DNA of 54,941 nt from Cyanobium sp. (GTDB taxonomy: Bacteria; Cyanobacteriota; Cyanobacteriia; PCC-6307; Cyanobiaceae): contig BJHE01000014.1 of the NCBI GenBank assembly GCA_014191755.1, positions 1 through 54,941 on the forward strand, in the 5' to 3' direction. Under the pieces are notes generated by a model. It had not been told where the DNA came from and made no database searches. It was given only the letters and a program-made list of their open reading frames with translations. The translations under genes and the position numbers were made by a program. Shown here piece after piece: positions 1 through 7,161 of the stretch (position 1 is its first letter; every line of letters starts with the position of its first letter).

Positions 1-459
1 CAACCCGGCAGTACCGCCAGATCAAGGGGCAGAGTAAAAGCTGTGGCAATCGACCGACTCCAGCAGCTCGCTGTTGCTGTTGAGCTCCCGCAGCAAGGCA
101 CTGTCCCATTTGAGGTCGGCGAGCCCTTTGAAGATCTGCTCCGGCCAGGGCTGGGCGGTGAGGGTTCCCTGCTGGGGGCTCCCCAGGCTGATGAAGCGCC
201 GGGTGCGCCGGTGCCCGCCCAGGCGTTGGATCCAGGTGCGGGCAATCACACCACCAATCGAAAAGCCCAGTAGATTGAGAGGTTCCTGGCCCGGGTAGGC
301 CGCGTCAATGTGGGCGGCCAGTTCGGCGGCGGCCTCCTCAATCGGGGTGCGGGCAAGGCGCAGGGACAAATGGGGGATCAGCAGATCCAGCCTGCGATCG
401 CCGATTTCGTGCCGCAGCTTTTGGAACACCTCGGGGGTATCCAAAAGGCCGTGCACCAA
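1..459 (-). pseudogene. Alpha/beta hydrolase (lipase-like), frameshifted
   Basis: The minus strand encodes an alpha/beta hydrolase core: oxyanion-region motif LVHG, then a nucleophile elbow G-F-S-I-G-G with the serine, then a helix with RTWIQRLGG and a SLGSPQQGT stretch, as in cyanobacterial lipase or PGAP1-like hydrolases. The frame stops at 22-24 just after SFYSAP. Removing one base in the tctgcccc stretch near 28-33 would restore S-P-L-D-L-A-V-L-P-G, the usual continuation that leads to the catalytic Asp, so a 1-nt insertion is visible. The 5' end is also odd: the first beta strand (PLVLVHG) is in frame, but the only usual start is a TTG at 459 inside that strand, and the nearby ATG at about 503 is in another frame. 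The rest of the gene lies outside the window. A pseudogene or a sequence error are both possible. Confidence 0.6.
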
Positions 460-649
460 TACCAGGGGTGGCTGGGTTTGCGAAATCTGGCCGCAGTTTT
501 CATTTATTCAAAGCGGGCGCCGGCCCTTTCAGGGGGCGTTGCTGGTGGTGATCACCTCCCAGGACGAGCAGGCTGATGAGCATTATTCTGACTTTGCCAA
601 CACTGCCAGGCTGGTCAGGAGTCCCTTTGCCAGGCCGTACCCCTATCCA

Positions 650-1375
650 ATGGAATCAGCGTCTGTTGCCCAGCCCGATGGAGCCCCAGAGACTTTGACC
701 GACCAGGAACTGAGGGAACAACGGGTGCGGGAACTGGCCTGCAGCTACCAGTTGTTGGTCTGCAACCCCTCTCCAGCCTATGCGGCGATCCTGAACAGCA
801 ATTTGCGCAAGCATGCCGATGACACCATCCCGATGCTGCTGGGGATTTGCGCCACAGCGGCCGAGGCCTTGGCTCTCCTTCCCCCTGCCGCCGAGGATGT
901 GCTGCTGATCACCACCAGCCACTTGCGGGACGGTTCTTGTGTGCCGTTGATCGAGATGCTACTGAGCCAAACCACTCCTCCCCATCTGCTGGTGGTGCAA
1001 GTGGTGGACGCCCCCGCCCTGCCGCTCGCCAGCCTGCTGGCCCGCCCGGAGGTGAACCTGATCTGGGAGGAGAACATCGGGCGTGGAATTTTAGAAAGCG
1101 CCCTGGAGCAGATGGCACTGGGCAAGCGGTTTGTGGATCCGGCCTGCCGCCAGGCCATCGAAGCGGCCGTTGCCGCAGCAGGGGCACTCACCCAGCGGGA
1201 GCTGGAGGTGCTGGCGCTGGTGGCGGCAGGACTCACCAACCGGCAGATTGCCGAACGGCTCGTGGTGGCCGAGGTCACGGCCCGGGACCACGTCCAACGG
1301 ATTTTGCGCAAGCTAGCGGTGAGCGACCGCACGGCGGCGGCAGTGATCGGGCTGCGGCTAGGGCTGTTGAGCTGA
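650..1375 (+). CDS. LuxR/NarL-family regulator with degenerate receiver domain
   Basis: A 241-residue protein with a C-terminal LuxR-type helix-turn-helix (about residues 178-240) carrying LTQRELEVLALVAAGLTNRQIA and the recognition helix region VTARDHVQRILRKL. The N-terminal about 140 residues have the length and hydrophobic pattern of a response-regulator receiver (QLLVCNPSPAYAAIL, then LLITTSHLRDGS), but the phospho-acceptor aspartate expected after the third strand is replaced by Thr/Ser, so ordinary phosphorylation is unlikely. The open frame extends upstream to 308, but those residues are low-quality sequence antisense to the hydrolase, so the ATG at 650 (MESASVAQP) is preferred. It lies 152 bp upstream of the chitinase on the same strand, which suggests but does not prove that it regulates it. 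The specific target is unknown. Confidence 0.8.
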   Translation: MESASVAQPDGAPETLTDQELREQRVRELACSYQLLVCNPSPAYAAILNSNLRKHADDTIPMLLGICATAAEALALLPPAAEDVLLITTSHLRDGSCVPLIEMLLSQTTPPHLLVVQVVDAPALPLASLLARPEVNLIWEENIGRGILESALEQMALGKRFVDPACRQAIEAAVAAAGALTQRELEVLALVAAGLTNRQIAERLVVAEVTARDHVQRILRKLAVSDRTAAAVIGLRLGLLS

Positions 1376-1424
1376 AGGCCCGGCCCAGCCATCGGCTACC
1401 CAAGGTCTCCAGGTGAGCTGCCAA

Positions 1425-1456
1425 AACACTGCATCTGCAGTGTTCCCTGATCAGGG
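1425..1456. promoter_or_regulatory. Two abutting perfect palindromes upstream of the chitinase
   Basis: Positions 1425-1444 read AACACTGCA-TC-TGCAGTGTT, a perfect 9-bp inverted repeat, and 1445-1456 read CCCTGATCAGGG, a perfect 12-bp palindrome directly abutting it. They lie 49 bp after the stop of the LuxR-type gene and 71 bp before the chitinase start. No T-run follows, so they do not look like a simple intrinsic terminator. An operator, an RNA structure in the chitinase leader, or an atypical terminator for the regulator gene are the options. Confidence 0.5.
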
Positions 1457-1527
1457 GCATTACGGGAGGATTTCTACAGACCGGTTCAGGGCATTCGCTC
1501 CCTTGAACTCCTCTCCCATTTAAGACT

Positions 1528-4500
1528 ATGACTGTTCAGAACTTCTGGCTTGATCAACTGTTGATGGCATCAGTTTCATCAACGAGCAGCTTCTGGGGTG
1601 GGTTAAGCGGCAGTTTTTCGATCACCAACAGTGGCTCGCAAGCGATCCAGGGTTGGTCTTTTCAATTCGTCTCCAAATACAACGATTTCGACTTCTACAA
1701 CGCCGACCAAAGCGCCGTAGCTAACAACGACGGTACCTACACGATTACGGTGCAAGCGGCGGCAGGTGCGGCGCCGCTGAGTGCCGGTGCCAGCCTGGAT
1801 CTGGGTTTCACCGTTACCAGCGAAAGCGATCAGGAGGTGACGCTGGCGGAGACCGTGCTGGTGAGCGGGGGCGCCGCCAGCAGTGGCAGTACGGGCACCA
1901 GCAGCGCTGGCACCAGCAGTGCTGATACGGGCTCAGGGACGGGCACCCCATCGGATTCGTCGACGGGCGGCAGCCAGGGCGAGCAAGCCACTGCCGCTGG
2001 CGGGGATTTGGCCGTTCAGATCAAGATCGGCAGCAGCTGGAACGGTGCCTACGAAGGCACGATCACGGTGTTGAACGGCGGCAGTGGCACGGTGGCAGCC
2101 GGCTGGAGTGTGAGCTTCACCAGCCGCCACGCCCTGCGCAGCATCAGTGATTTCAGCGTGCAACAGCAGGCGCTGGCGGATGGGAGCTATCGGGTGACCC
2201 TCTCCGCCCCCGTTTGGGCCGCCGCCCAGCCCCTGGCAGCTGGCGCCAGCCTGAGCTCCTACTTCCAAGCCAGCGCCACTCTCAGTGGCCAAACGGTGAA
2301 CGATCTCTTCGGGTTCGACACTGCCTCCAGCTCCGACGCTGGCAGCACTGGTAGTGGGACCGACGTCAGCGGTGCTGAATCGGGAACTAGCGGCTCTGGC
2401 AGCACAGATCCTGGATCAATCGAGTCCGGGTCCGGGTCCGAAACAGGAACGGGTAACACTGGAACAGACACCGGCCTTGGTGACGGCACGGATCCGGCTG
2501 GTACAGGTGGCACGGGCACGGAGTCCGGCACAGGCACAGGCGCAAACGGGAGTGGTACAATTATACCAGCAACTACCGCCACGATTTCAGCCGTGGAGGA
2601 CAACGTTGGCGTCGTTCAAGGCAACCTGGCTGCTGCTGCCATCACCGACGACAGCACTCCCACCTTCTCGGGCACAATCTCCGCAGCCCTGGGCACGGGC
2701 GAAACCCTACGCATCTTCAACGGCTCCACCCTGTTGGGCAATGCCAGCGTCAACAACACGACCAAGACCTGGTCGTTCACCCCAACCGCCCTGGCCAATA
2801 ACGGCTCATACACCATCAGCGCCAGCGTGGCCGATGCCGCCGGCAATCTGGGCAACCCATCGGCCAGCTTCTCCTTCAGCTTCGACACCAACCCAACGCC
2901 CAGCAACCCCGTGAGCGGGGGCAGTGGCAACACCACAAAGCGCGTCGTCGGCTACTTCGAAGAGTGGGGCATCTACGGCCGTGATTTTCACGTAGCCGAC
3001 GTCAATGCAGGCCAACTCACCAATCTCAATTACAGCTTCTTCGGCATCACTCCCACCCAGGCTGATCGCCCTTTCATGGCGCCCGAATTGAACGTGTTGC
3101 CAGGTGACTGGGTGCAGCCGGGATACAAAGGTCTCAACAGCAACGTGGCTGGCGGTCTGGGCATCCACGACCCCTGGGCGGCCTACGAAAAAACTTTCAC
3201 CCAAGCAGATCAACTGGTGAGTCGTCGCTTTGATAAAACGGAATGGCAGGCGATCGGCGAGGAGCGACGCCAGGGCTATCTGACTGGCGGCGATTTCAAC
3301 GTCAGTGCCAATGCCGACGGCTCTTGGCTGGTGATCGCCAAGCCGGATAGCTGGGAAGATTCTCAGGGGGGTTTACAGCGCACCTTTAGTAAAACCGATT
3401 GGGATGGCCTCAGCGACCAGCGACAAGCTTACCTCGTGGATCACAGCAGCCAGTTCAGCTGGATCGATCAGTGGCAGGGCAACTTCACCCCAAGCGGCAG
3501 CAACACTGAGGCGAAAGTCGCTGCGGTTGATGCCCACTTCAACGCAGGCGGCGGTCGTAGCTTGACCCTACGCACCGATGGCGATCTGTATAGCGATGAT
3601 TCTGCCTGGGTTGGTGACAACAAGACCGACTGGGAGAAACTCTATGCGGGCAACCTCAACCAGTTACGGCTGCTGAAGGAGCTTAATCCAGAGTTGAACA
3701 TCGGCTTCGCGATCGGTGGCTGGACATTGTCAGGCAATTTCAGCACTAGCCTGGATGATGCGGCAGGACGGGAGATCTTTACGGAATCGATTATCGATCA
3801 CCTGGAGTACTACGACTTCTTCAATTCGGTTGACTTCGACTGGGAGTATCCAGGCGGTGGCGGCCTGGCGACTAACGCCGTTAGCAATCAGGATGGCAAT
3901 AACCTGAAGCTCACTTTGGAGCTATTGGATCAGAAGTTGACAGATCTATATTCACGTACTGGCCGTGACGTCGAGATCTCAATTGCCACTGCCGGCGGCG
4001 CCGAAAAATTAGCCAATCTCAATCTCAAAGGAATCGATCCGTTTGTTGATTTCTACAACGTGATGGCCTACGACTTCCACGGGGGATGGGAATCTACCAC
4101 CGGTCACCAGGCAGCCATGACAGGCGATGCCGGCGGCTATGATGTTGTGACGGCAATCGATCAATTTCGTGATGCAGGAATATCCCTAGATAAGGTTGTA
4201 TTGGGGGCACCGGCCTACACCCGCGCCTGGGGTGGTGTGGCCGCAGGCAGTAATCTTGGCTATCAACAGGCCGGCAATGCCAGCCTGGCACCAGGCTCCT
4301 ATGAGAAGGGTAACTACGACCAAAAAGACTTGATTACTGGGATCCAAAATGACAGCTATTCTCTGGTTTGGGATGACACTAACAAAGCTGCCTTTGCCTA
4401 CAATCCAACAAGCCAGATCTGGAGTTCGATCGAGACTACAGCCACGATTGCCGGCAAGGCTGCCTATGTGGAAACGGCCGGTCTGGGGGGGATGATGTTT

Positions 4501-4671
4501 TGGGCCATCTCCAACGACAGCTCCGGCCAGCAAAGCCTGATCGGGGCCGCCCACGACATGCTCAACGGCGCGGCCACCTTCGACCAGTTGGCCGCCCGCG
4601 CTCCCGGCTTCGACCAGGTGCTCGGCGGCGATGGCCGCTTCACGATGGCCGACTTCACCAGCCTGGCCTGA
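1528..4671 (+). CDS. Large multidomain GH18 chitinase with two CBM2-like modules
   Basis: A 1047-residue glycoside hydrolase expected to cleave beta-1,4-N-acetylglucosamine chains. Order: CBM2-like module (about 5-113), Ser/Gly/Thr linker, second CBM2-like module (about 161-265), a long Gly/Thr/Ser/Asp linker to about 350, a bacterial Ig-like repeat (about 352-455, DDSTPTFSGT and NGSYTISASVADAAGN), then GH18 from RVVGYFEEWG at 472 to about 1010. The catalytic signature is SVDFDWEYPG with Asp769, Asp771 and the acid Glu773; the first Asp of the usual DxxDxDxE is Asn766. MAYDFHGGW at 846 is the second GH18 signature. The catalytic domain is enlarged by an insertion of about 150 residues (around 530-690) containing two related segments, FDKTEWQAIGEERRQGYL and FSKTDWDGLSDQRQAYL. 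There is no classical signal peptide, so export by another route (type I-like or via the C-terminal tail) is inferred. A clear terminator follows. Confidence 0.9.
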   Translation: MTVQNFWLDQLLMASVSSTSSFWGGLSGSFSITNSGSQAIQGWSFQFVSKYNDFDFYNADQSAVANNDGTYTITVQAAAGAAPLSAGASLDLGFTVTSESDQEVTLAETVLVSGGAASSGSTGTSSAGTSSADTGSGTGTPSDSSTGGSQGEQATAAGGDLAVQIKIGSSWNGAYEGTITVLNGGSGTVAAGWSVSFTSRHALRSISDFSVQQQALADGSYRVTLSAPVWAAAQPLAAGASLSSYFQASATLSGQTVNDLFGFDTASSSDAGSTGSGTDVSGAESGTSGSGSTDPGSIESGSGSETGTGNTGTDTGLGDGTDPAGTGGTGTESGTGTGANGSGTIIPATTATISAVEDNVGVVQGNLAAAAITDDSTPTFSGTISAALGTGETLRIFNGSTLLGNASVNNTTKTWSFTPTALANNGSYTISASVADAAGNLGNPSASFSFSFDTNPTPSNPVSGGSGNTTKRVVGYFEEWGIYGRDFHVADVNAGQLTNLNYSFFGITPTQADRPFMAPELNVLPGDWVQPGYKGLNSNVAGGLGIHDPWAAYEKTFTQADQLVSRRFDKTEWQAIGEERRQGYLTGGDFNVSANADGSWLVIAKPDSWEDSQGGLQRTFSKTDWDGLSDQRQAYLVDHSSQFSWIDQWQGNFTPSGSNTEAKVAAVDAHFNAGGGRSLTLRTDGDLYSDDSAWVGDNKTDWEKLYAGNLNQLRLLKELNPELNIGFAIGGWTLSGNFSTSLDDAAGREIFTESIIDHLEYYDFFNSVDFDWEYPGGGGLATNAVSNQDGNNLKLTLELLDQKLTDLYSRTGRDVEISIATAGGAEKLANLNLKGIDPFVDFYNVMAYDFHGGWESTTGHQAAMTGDAGGYDVVTAIDQFRDAGISLDKVVLGAPAYTRAWGGVAAGSNLGYQQAGNASLAPGSYEKGNYDQKDLITGIQNDSYSLVWDDTNKAAFAYNPTSQIWSSIETTATIAGKAAYVETAGLGGMMFWAISNDSSGQQSLIGAAHDMLNGAATFDQLAARAPGFDQVLGGDGRFTMADFTSLA

Positions 4672-4750
4672 CGCCCAGCGTCCGCAGCCCTGGCTGCAAC
4701 GAGCAGGGAGCAAATGCCAGCAGCCCAATAAAGTGTCTGAGAAACAATCA

Positions 4751-4780
4751 AGCGCGGGGATCAATTACCGCGCTTTTTTA
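4751..4780 (+). terminator. Rho-independent terminator after the chitinase
   Basis: A perfect 7-bp stem AGCGCGG (4751-4757) / CCGCGCT (4768-4774) with a 10-nt loop is followed by a T-run (4774-4779). It sits 80 bp after the chitinase stop in an AT-rich patch that stands out from the high-GC surroundings. Confidence 0.85.
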
Positions 4781-4920
4781 TTGTCTGTTTGACGATTTGG
4801 CGGGCGACTTTCTCGGTGAAGAAGTTGAATTTGCCGCCGCCGAAACGGCCCATACGCCTTACAGCCATTTTGCTGCGCCATTGCAGCCAGTTGTCGGTCC
4901 TGATGGGGACAACCTCAAGT
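4761..4920 (-). other. Possible remnant or small ORF downstream of the SDR gene
   Basis: On the minus strand, in the 16-175 bp after the SDR stop, an open frame reads WLQWRSKMAVRRMGRFGGG then KFNFFTEKVARQIVKQTIKK and stops at 4761-4763. Its codon third positions are GC-rich and its composition is protein-like, unlike the shadow frames around it. From the first ATG it is only 35 residues. It could be the C-terminal stub of a lost gene or a small basic protein. Its 3' end overlaps the chitinase terminator. I do not recognise the family. Confidence 0.3.
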
Positions 4921-4935
4921 GTTGGCTGTCTCCTC

Positions 4936-6012
4936 TCACTTACCCGCCACCTCATTGCCAAGATCGGTGCCTGCCTTCGATAACGCCGCCTGCGCAGTGA
5001 GGCTCCAGAGCTCGCCGGCCAGTTCATCGTTGCGGGCCTCCAGGCTGGGCTCGCAGACTTCAAAGCGCAGCCGCCCCGGACCCAGCACCCGGTTGCTCCA
5101 GTACTGGAAGCCAACGGGAGCGGCTGGTGACGAGGTGGCCAGGCCCGCCAGCAGGGCGCCGGCCCGCTGGGGCGTTTCGGTCACTCGCGGCAGGTCGCGG
5201 GTGATCAACGCAAACAGGCTCTGCCCAAAGGGGTTCTGGCTGCGGCTGTAGCGGAAGAAGCCGCCGCTGCCGCGGGGGATCACCAGCCCCGGGCTCCAGG
5301 CCAGCACCGGCAGGGTCTGGCCCTGTTGCCGCAGTTGGCGCTCCACTTGCCGCGCCATCAGCAGATTGCAGAGCTTGCTGTCCTTGTAGGCCCTCTCGGC
5401 ATTGAACAGACCGCCATCGAGCATCGCCGCGCCGGGGCCCTGGCGCAGACCGGCCAGCTCACCCAGCCCAGCAGGTTTCCCCACCTTGCCGCCGGCTGTG
5501 GTGGGGTCATGCACCTCCGAGCTGGTGACCACCAGCCGCGGCGCGGTGCCCCGCAGCAGCAGGGGGAGCAGGCGCTGCAGCAGGGCCTGGTGGGCAAGGT
5601 GGTTCACGGCGACCGTGAGCTCAAAACCCTGCACCGACCAGCGCGGTTCGCTGGCGCCGCTGTACTGCAGGCCGGCGTTGAGCACCAGGCTGTCGATCGG
5701 CTCCCCAGTCGTCAGCAGGTCTGCTGCGCAGCGCTCGACGCTGGCGAGATCGCCCAGGTCGCAGATCGGCGTCGCCAGCCTGCCCCCTAGGGGTTGCTCC
5801 GCCGGGGGTTGCTCCGCCAGTGGCGCCAGCACCTGGCCGAGGCGATCGGCGCTGGCGGCATCGCGGCAGGGCACGGTGAGGCGGTGGCCGGCCGCCAACA
5901 ACTGCATGGCGGCCTGCAAACCGATGCCCGAGTTGCCACCGGTGAGCAGCACTTGCCGCGCCGGGCCAGTGGCGGCGGCGTTGGCAGCCTTTTGATCACC
6001 ATCAGTAGCCAT
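4936..6012 (-). CDS. Short-chain dehydrogenase resembling light-dependent protochlorophyllide reductase
   Basis: A 358-residue NAD(P)H-dependent SDR. The cofactor motif TGGNSGIG lies near residue 25, NAG in LVLNAGLQYSG near 120, and the catalytic pair is in AYKDSKLCNLL (Tyr and Lys of YxxxK). The YKDSK-x-CN form and the length are those of the protochlorophyllide-oxidoreductase branch of SDRs, but I cannot show that this is the true light-dependent enzyme; a paralogue acting on another retinol- or chlorin-like substrate is equally possible. The N-terminal 17 residues are Ala-rich, and the ATG at 6012 is the only good start. It has no obvious operon partner. Confidence 0.85.
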   Translation of the reverse strand: MATDGDQKAANAAATGPARQVLLTGGNSGIGLQAAMQLLAAGHRLTVPCRDAASADRLGQVLAPLAEQPPAEQPLGGRLATPICDLGDLASVERCAADLLTTGEPIDSLVLNAGLQYSGASEPRWSVQGFELTVAVNHLAHQALLQRLLPLLLRGTAPRLVVTSSEVHDPTTAGGKVGKPAGLGELAGLRQGPGAAMLDGGLFNAERAYKDSKLCNLLMARQVERQLRQQGQTLPVLAWSPGLVIPRGSGGFFRYSRSQNPFGQSLFALITRDLPRVTETPQRAGALLAGLATSSPAAPVGFQYWSNRVLGPGRLRFEVCEPSLEARNDELAGELWSLTAQAALSKAGTDLGNEVAGK

Positions 6013-6165
6013 GACGTACGTAGGTAATCAAAGGCCTTTCAGCATTCCAGCTTGGCGGGGTTGCCCCTGCGGCGTTGTCTGCCGCCAAGCCTGCTTGCCT
6101 CCACCAACCCTGCTTGCCTCCTCTTCAGGCTTATGGATTATCGAACTACGACTGAGCCATCAGCA

Positions 6166-6547
6166 TCAGGAAGAACTGGAGTCGGGCTCGATTGGTGGGA
6201 TTGGGGTCGAGTTGGACTCGGCCGGAAAGCAATGCTGCTTGATCAAGGCGCTTAAAGCCCTCTGCTTGGCTTTCTCGCGCCTCAGCTGCTCGGTTTCTTT
6301 CTCGATCTGCTTCGTTCTCGCTTTGATCTGTTCGATCTCGGTCAACTTGGCGTTCATGCGCTGCTCGTAGTCGGGATCGCGACGCCAGTTGAGCATCGAC
6401 AACCGCTGTCGCAACCGAGGCAGCGATGCAAGGGATTCCCCATTGCTGCTGGAGGCCGATGCTGTGGCCGGCGAGGGTGATGTGGTCATAGGACGAAAAC
6501 AGGGCGATCAGGCCAAGAACGAAACCACCGATGGCCTGGGTGAGACC
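6166..6547 (-). pseudogene. Frameshifted small membrane protein with coiled-coil tail
   Basis: Two minus-strand frames together look like one gene. From 6547 one frame reads a hydrophobic segment IGGFVLGLIALFSSYDHITLAG, then IPCIAASVATAVVDAQLAS, with GC-rich third positions but no start codon and an in-frame TAG at 6548-6550. Near 6395 the coding signal moves to another frame reading DPDYEQRMNAKLTEIEQIKA and a Lys/Glu/Gln coiled coil ending at 6166. The second frame alone can be opened from an ATG at 6489, giving a 107-residue soluble coiled-coil protein, but its first 35 residues are then the shadow of the membrane segment. I favour a broken one-TM plus coiled-coil protein of unknown function. 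The 5' end is not identifiable. Confidence 0.45.
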
Positions 6548-6550
6548 CTA

Positions 6551-6869
6551 CGGGGATAGGCGCCAGTTGGCTCAAGAGCGAGGCCAGAGCCAGCTGGCTG
6601 ATCCAACAGGCGCCAAGCATCGCCATGGACGAGGTGTGCGTTGGCTATCGGTTGTTTCCACAGGGTTTGGGCCTGACTGAGCAGGCTGCTGGAGGCCTCG
6701 CCGATGGGGTGATCGCCCTTCAGGGGCAATGGTTGGGTGCATACACCTTTGTCTCCTTGAACCTCCGGGCGGTGGCTCCGTTGCGGAAGCACGGGTGGTC
6801 ATTTCGGTCTTTCCCCCCTGGCACCCTTCCCCTCCAGGGGCTTGGCTGGGTTCACCTTTCCCCATCCCG
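6551..6869. other. Stretch without a recognisable gene
   Basis: About 320 bp. Open frames exist on both strands (for example 6508-6792 minus), but none has a recognisable motif, hydrophobic pattern or convincing codon bias. It may hold the lost 5' part of the broken gene downstream on the minus strand and the promoter of the small membrane protein at 6870. Confidence 0.4.
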
Positions 6870-7043
6870 ATGGCTCTGGTTCCCCGCTGGCGCTACATGA
6901 CCGAAGAAGCCAAGGCCCTGGCCCGCCGAAGCGCCGTTTCCGCCGCCGTGGTGCTGGTGGCGTTGCTGCTGTTCCGGGGCCTGCTGCCCTGGGTGGCTCT
7001 GGGTCTGGCCGCCTGGTGGATCTGGAAGGCGATCAACCGCTGA
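6870..7043 (+). CDS. Small single-pass membrane protein
   Basis: A 57-residue protein whose second half is one transmembrane helix (AAVVLVALLLFRGLLPWVALGLAAWWIW) after a short charged segment MTEEAKALARRSA. The ATG at 6870 and a second in-frame ATG at 6897 (MTEEAKAL, 48 residues) are both possible; neither has a clear Shine-Dalgarno sequence. Function is unknown. Very short proteins of this kind are common in picocyanobacteria. Confidence 0.6.
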   Translation: MALVPRWRYMTEEAKALARRSAVSAAVVLVALLLFRGLLPWVALGLAAWWIWKAINR

Positions 7044-7068
7044 GGGCTCAGGTCACCGAGCCGGTCAT

Positions 7069-7097
7069 AAAAAAAGCGGACCCGTCCAGGACCCGCT
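7069..7097 (-). terminator. Intrinsic terminator of the channel gene
   Basis: Read on the minus strand, AGCGG (7097-7093) pairs with CCGCT (7079-7075), and a smaller internal GTCC/GGAC pairing lies between them. A run of seven T follows (7075-7069). It is 65 bp downstream of the stop of the minus-strand gene at 7162. Confidence 0.65.
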
Positions 7098-7161
7098 CGA
7101 TGACCATATCTACTATATGAACTTCTGTAACGCCACCGTGGCTGTTGCGGCCGATCGGCCT

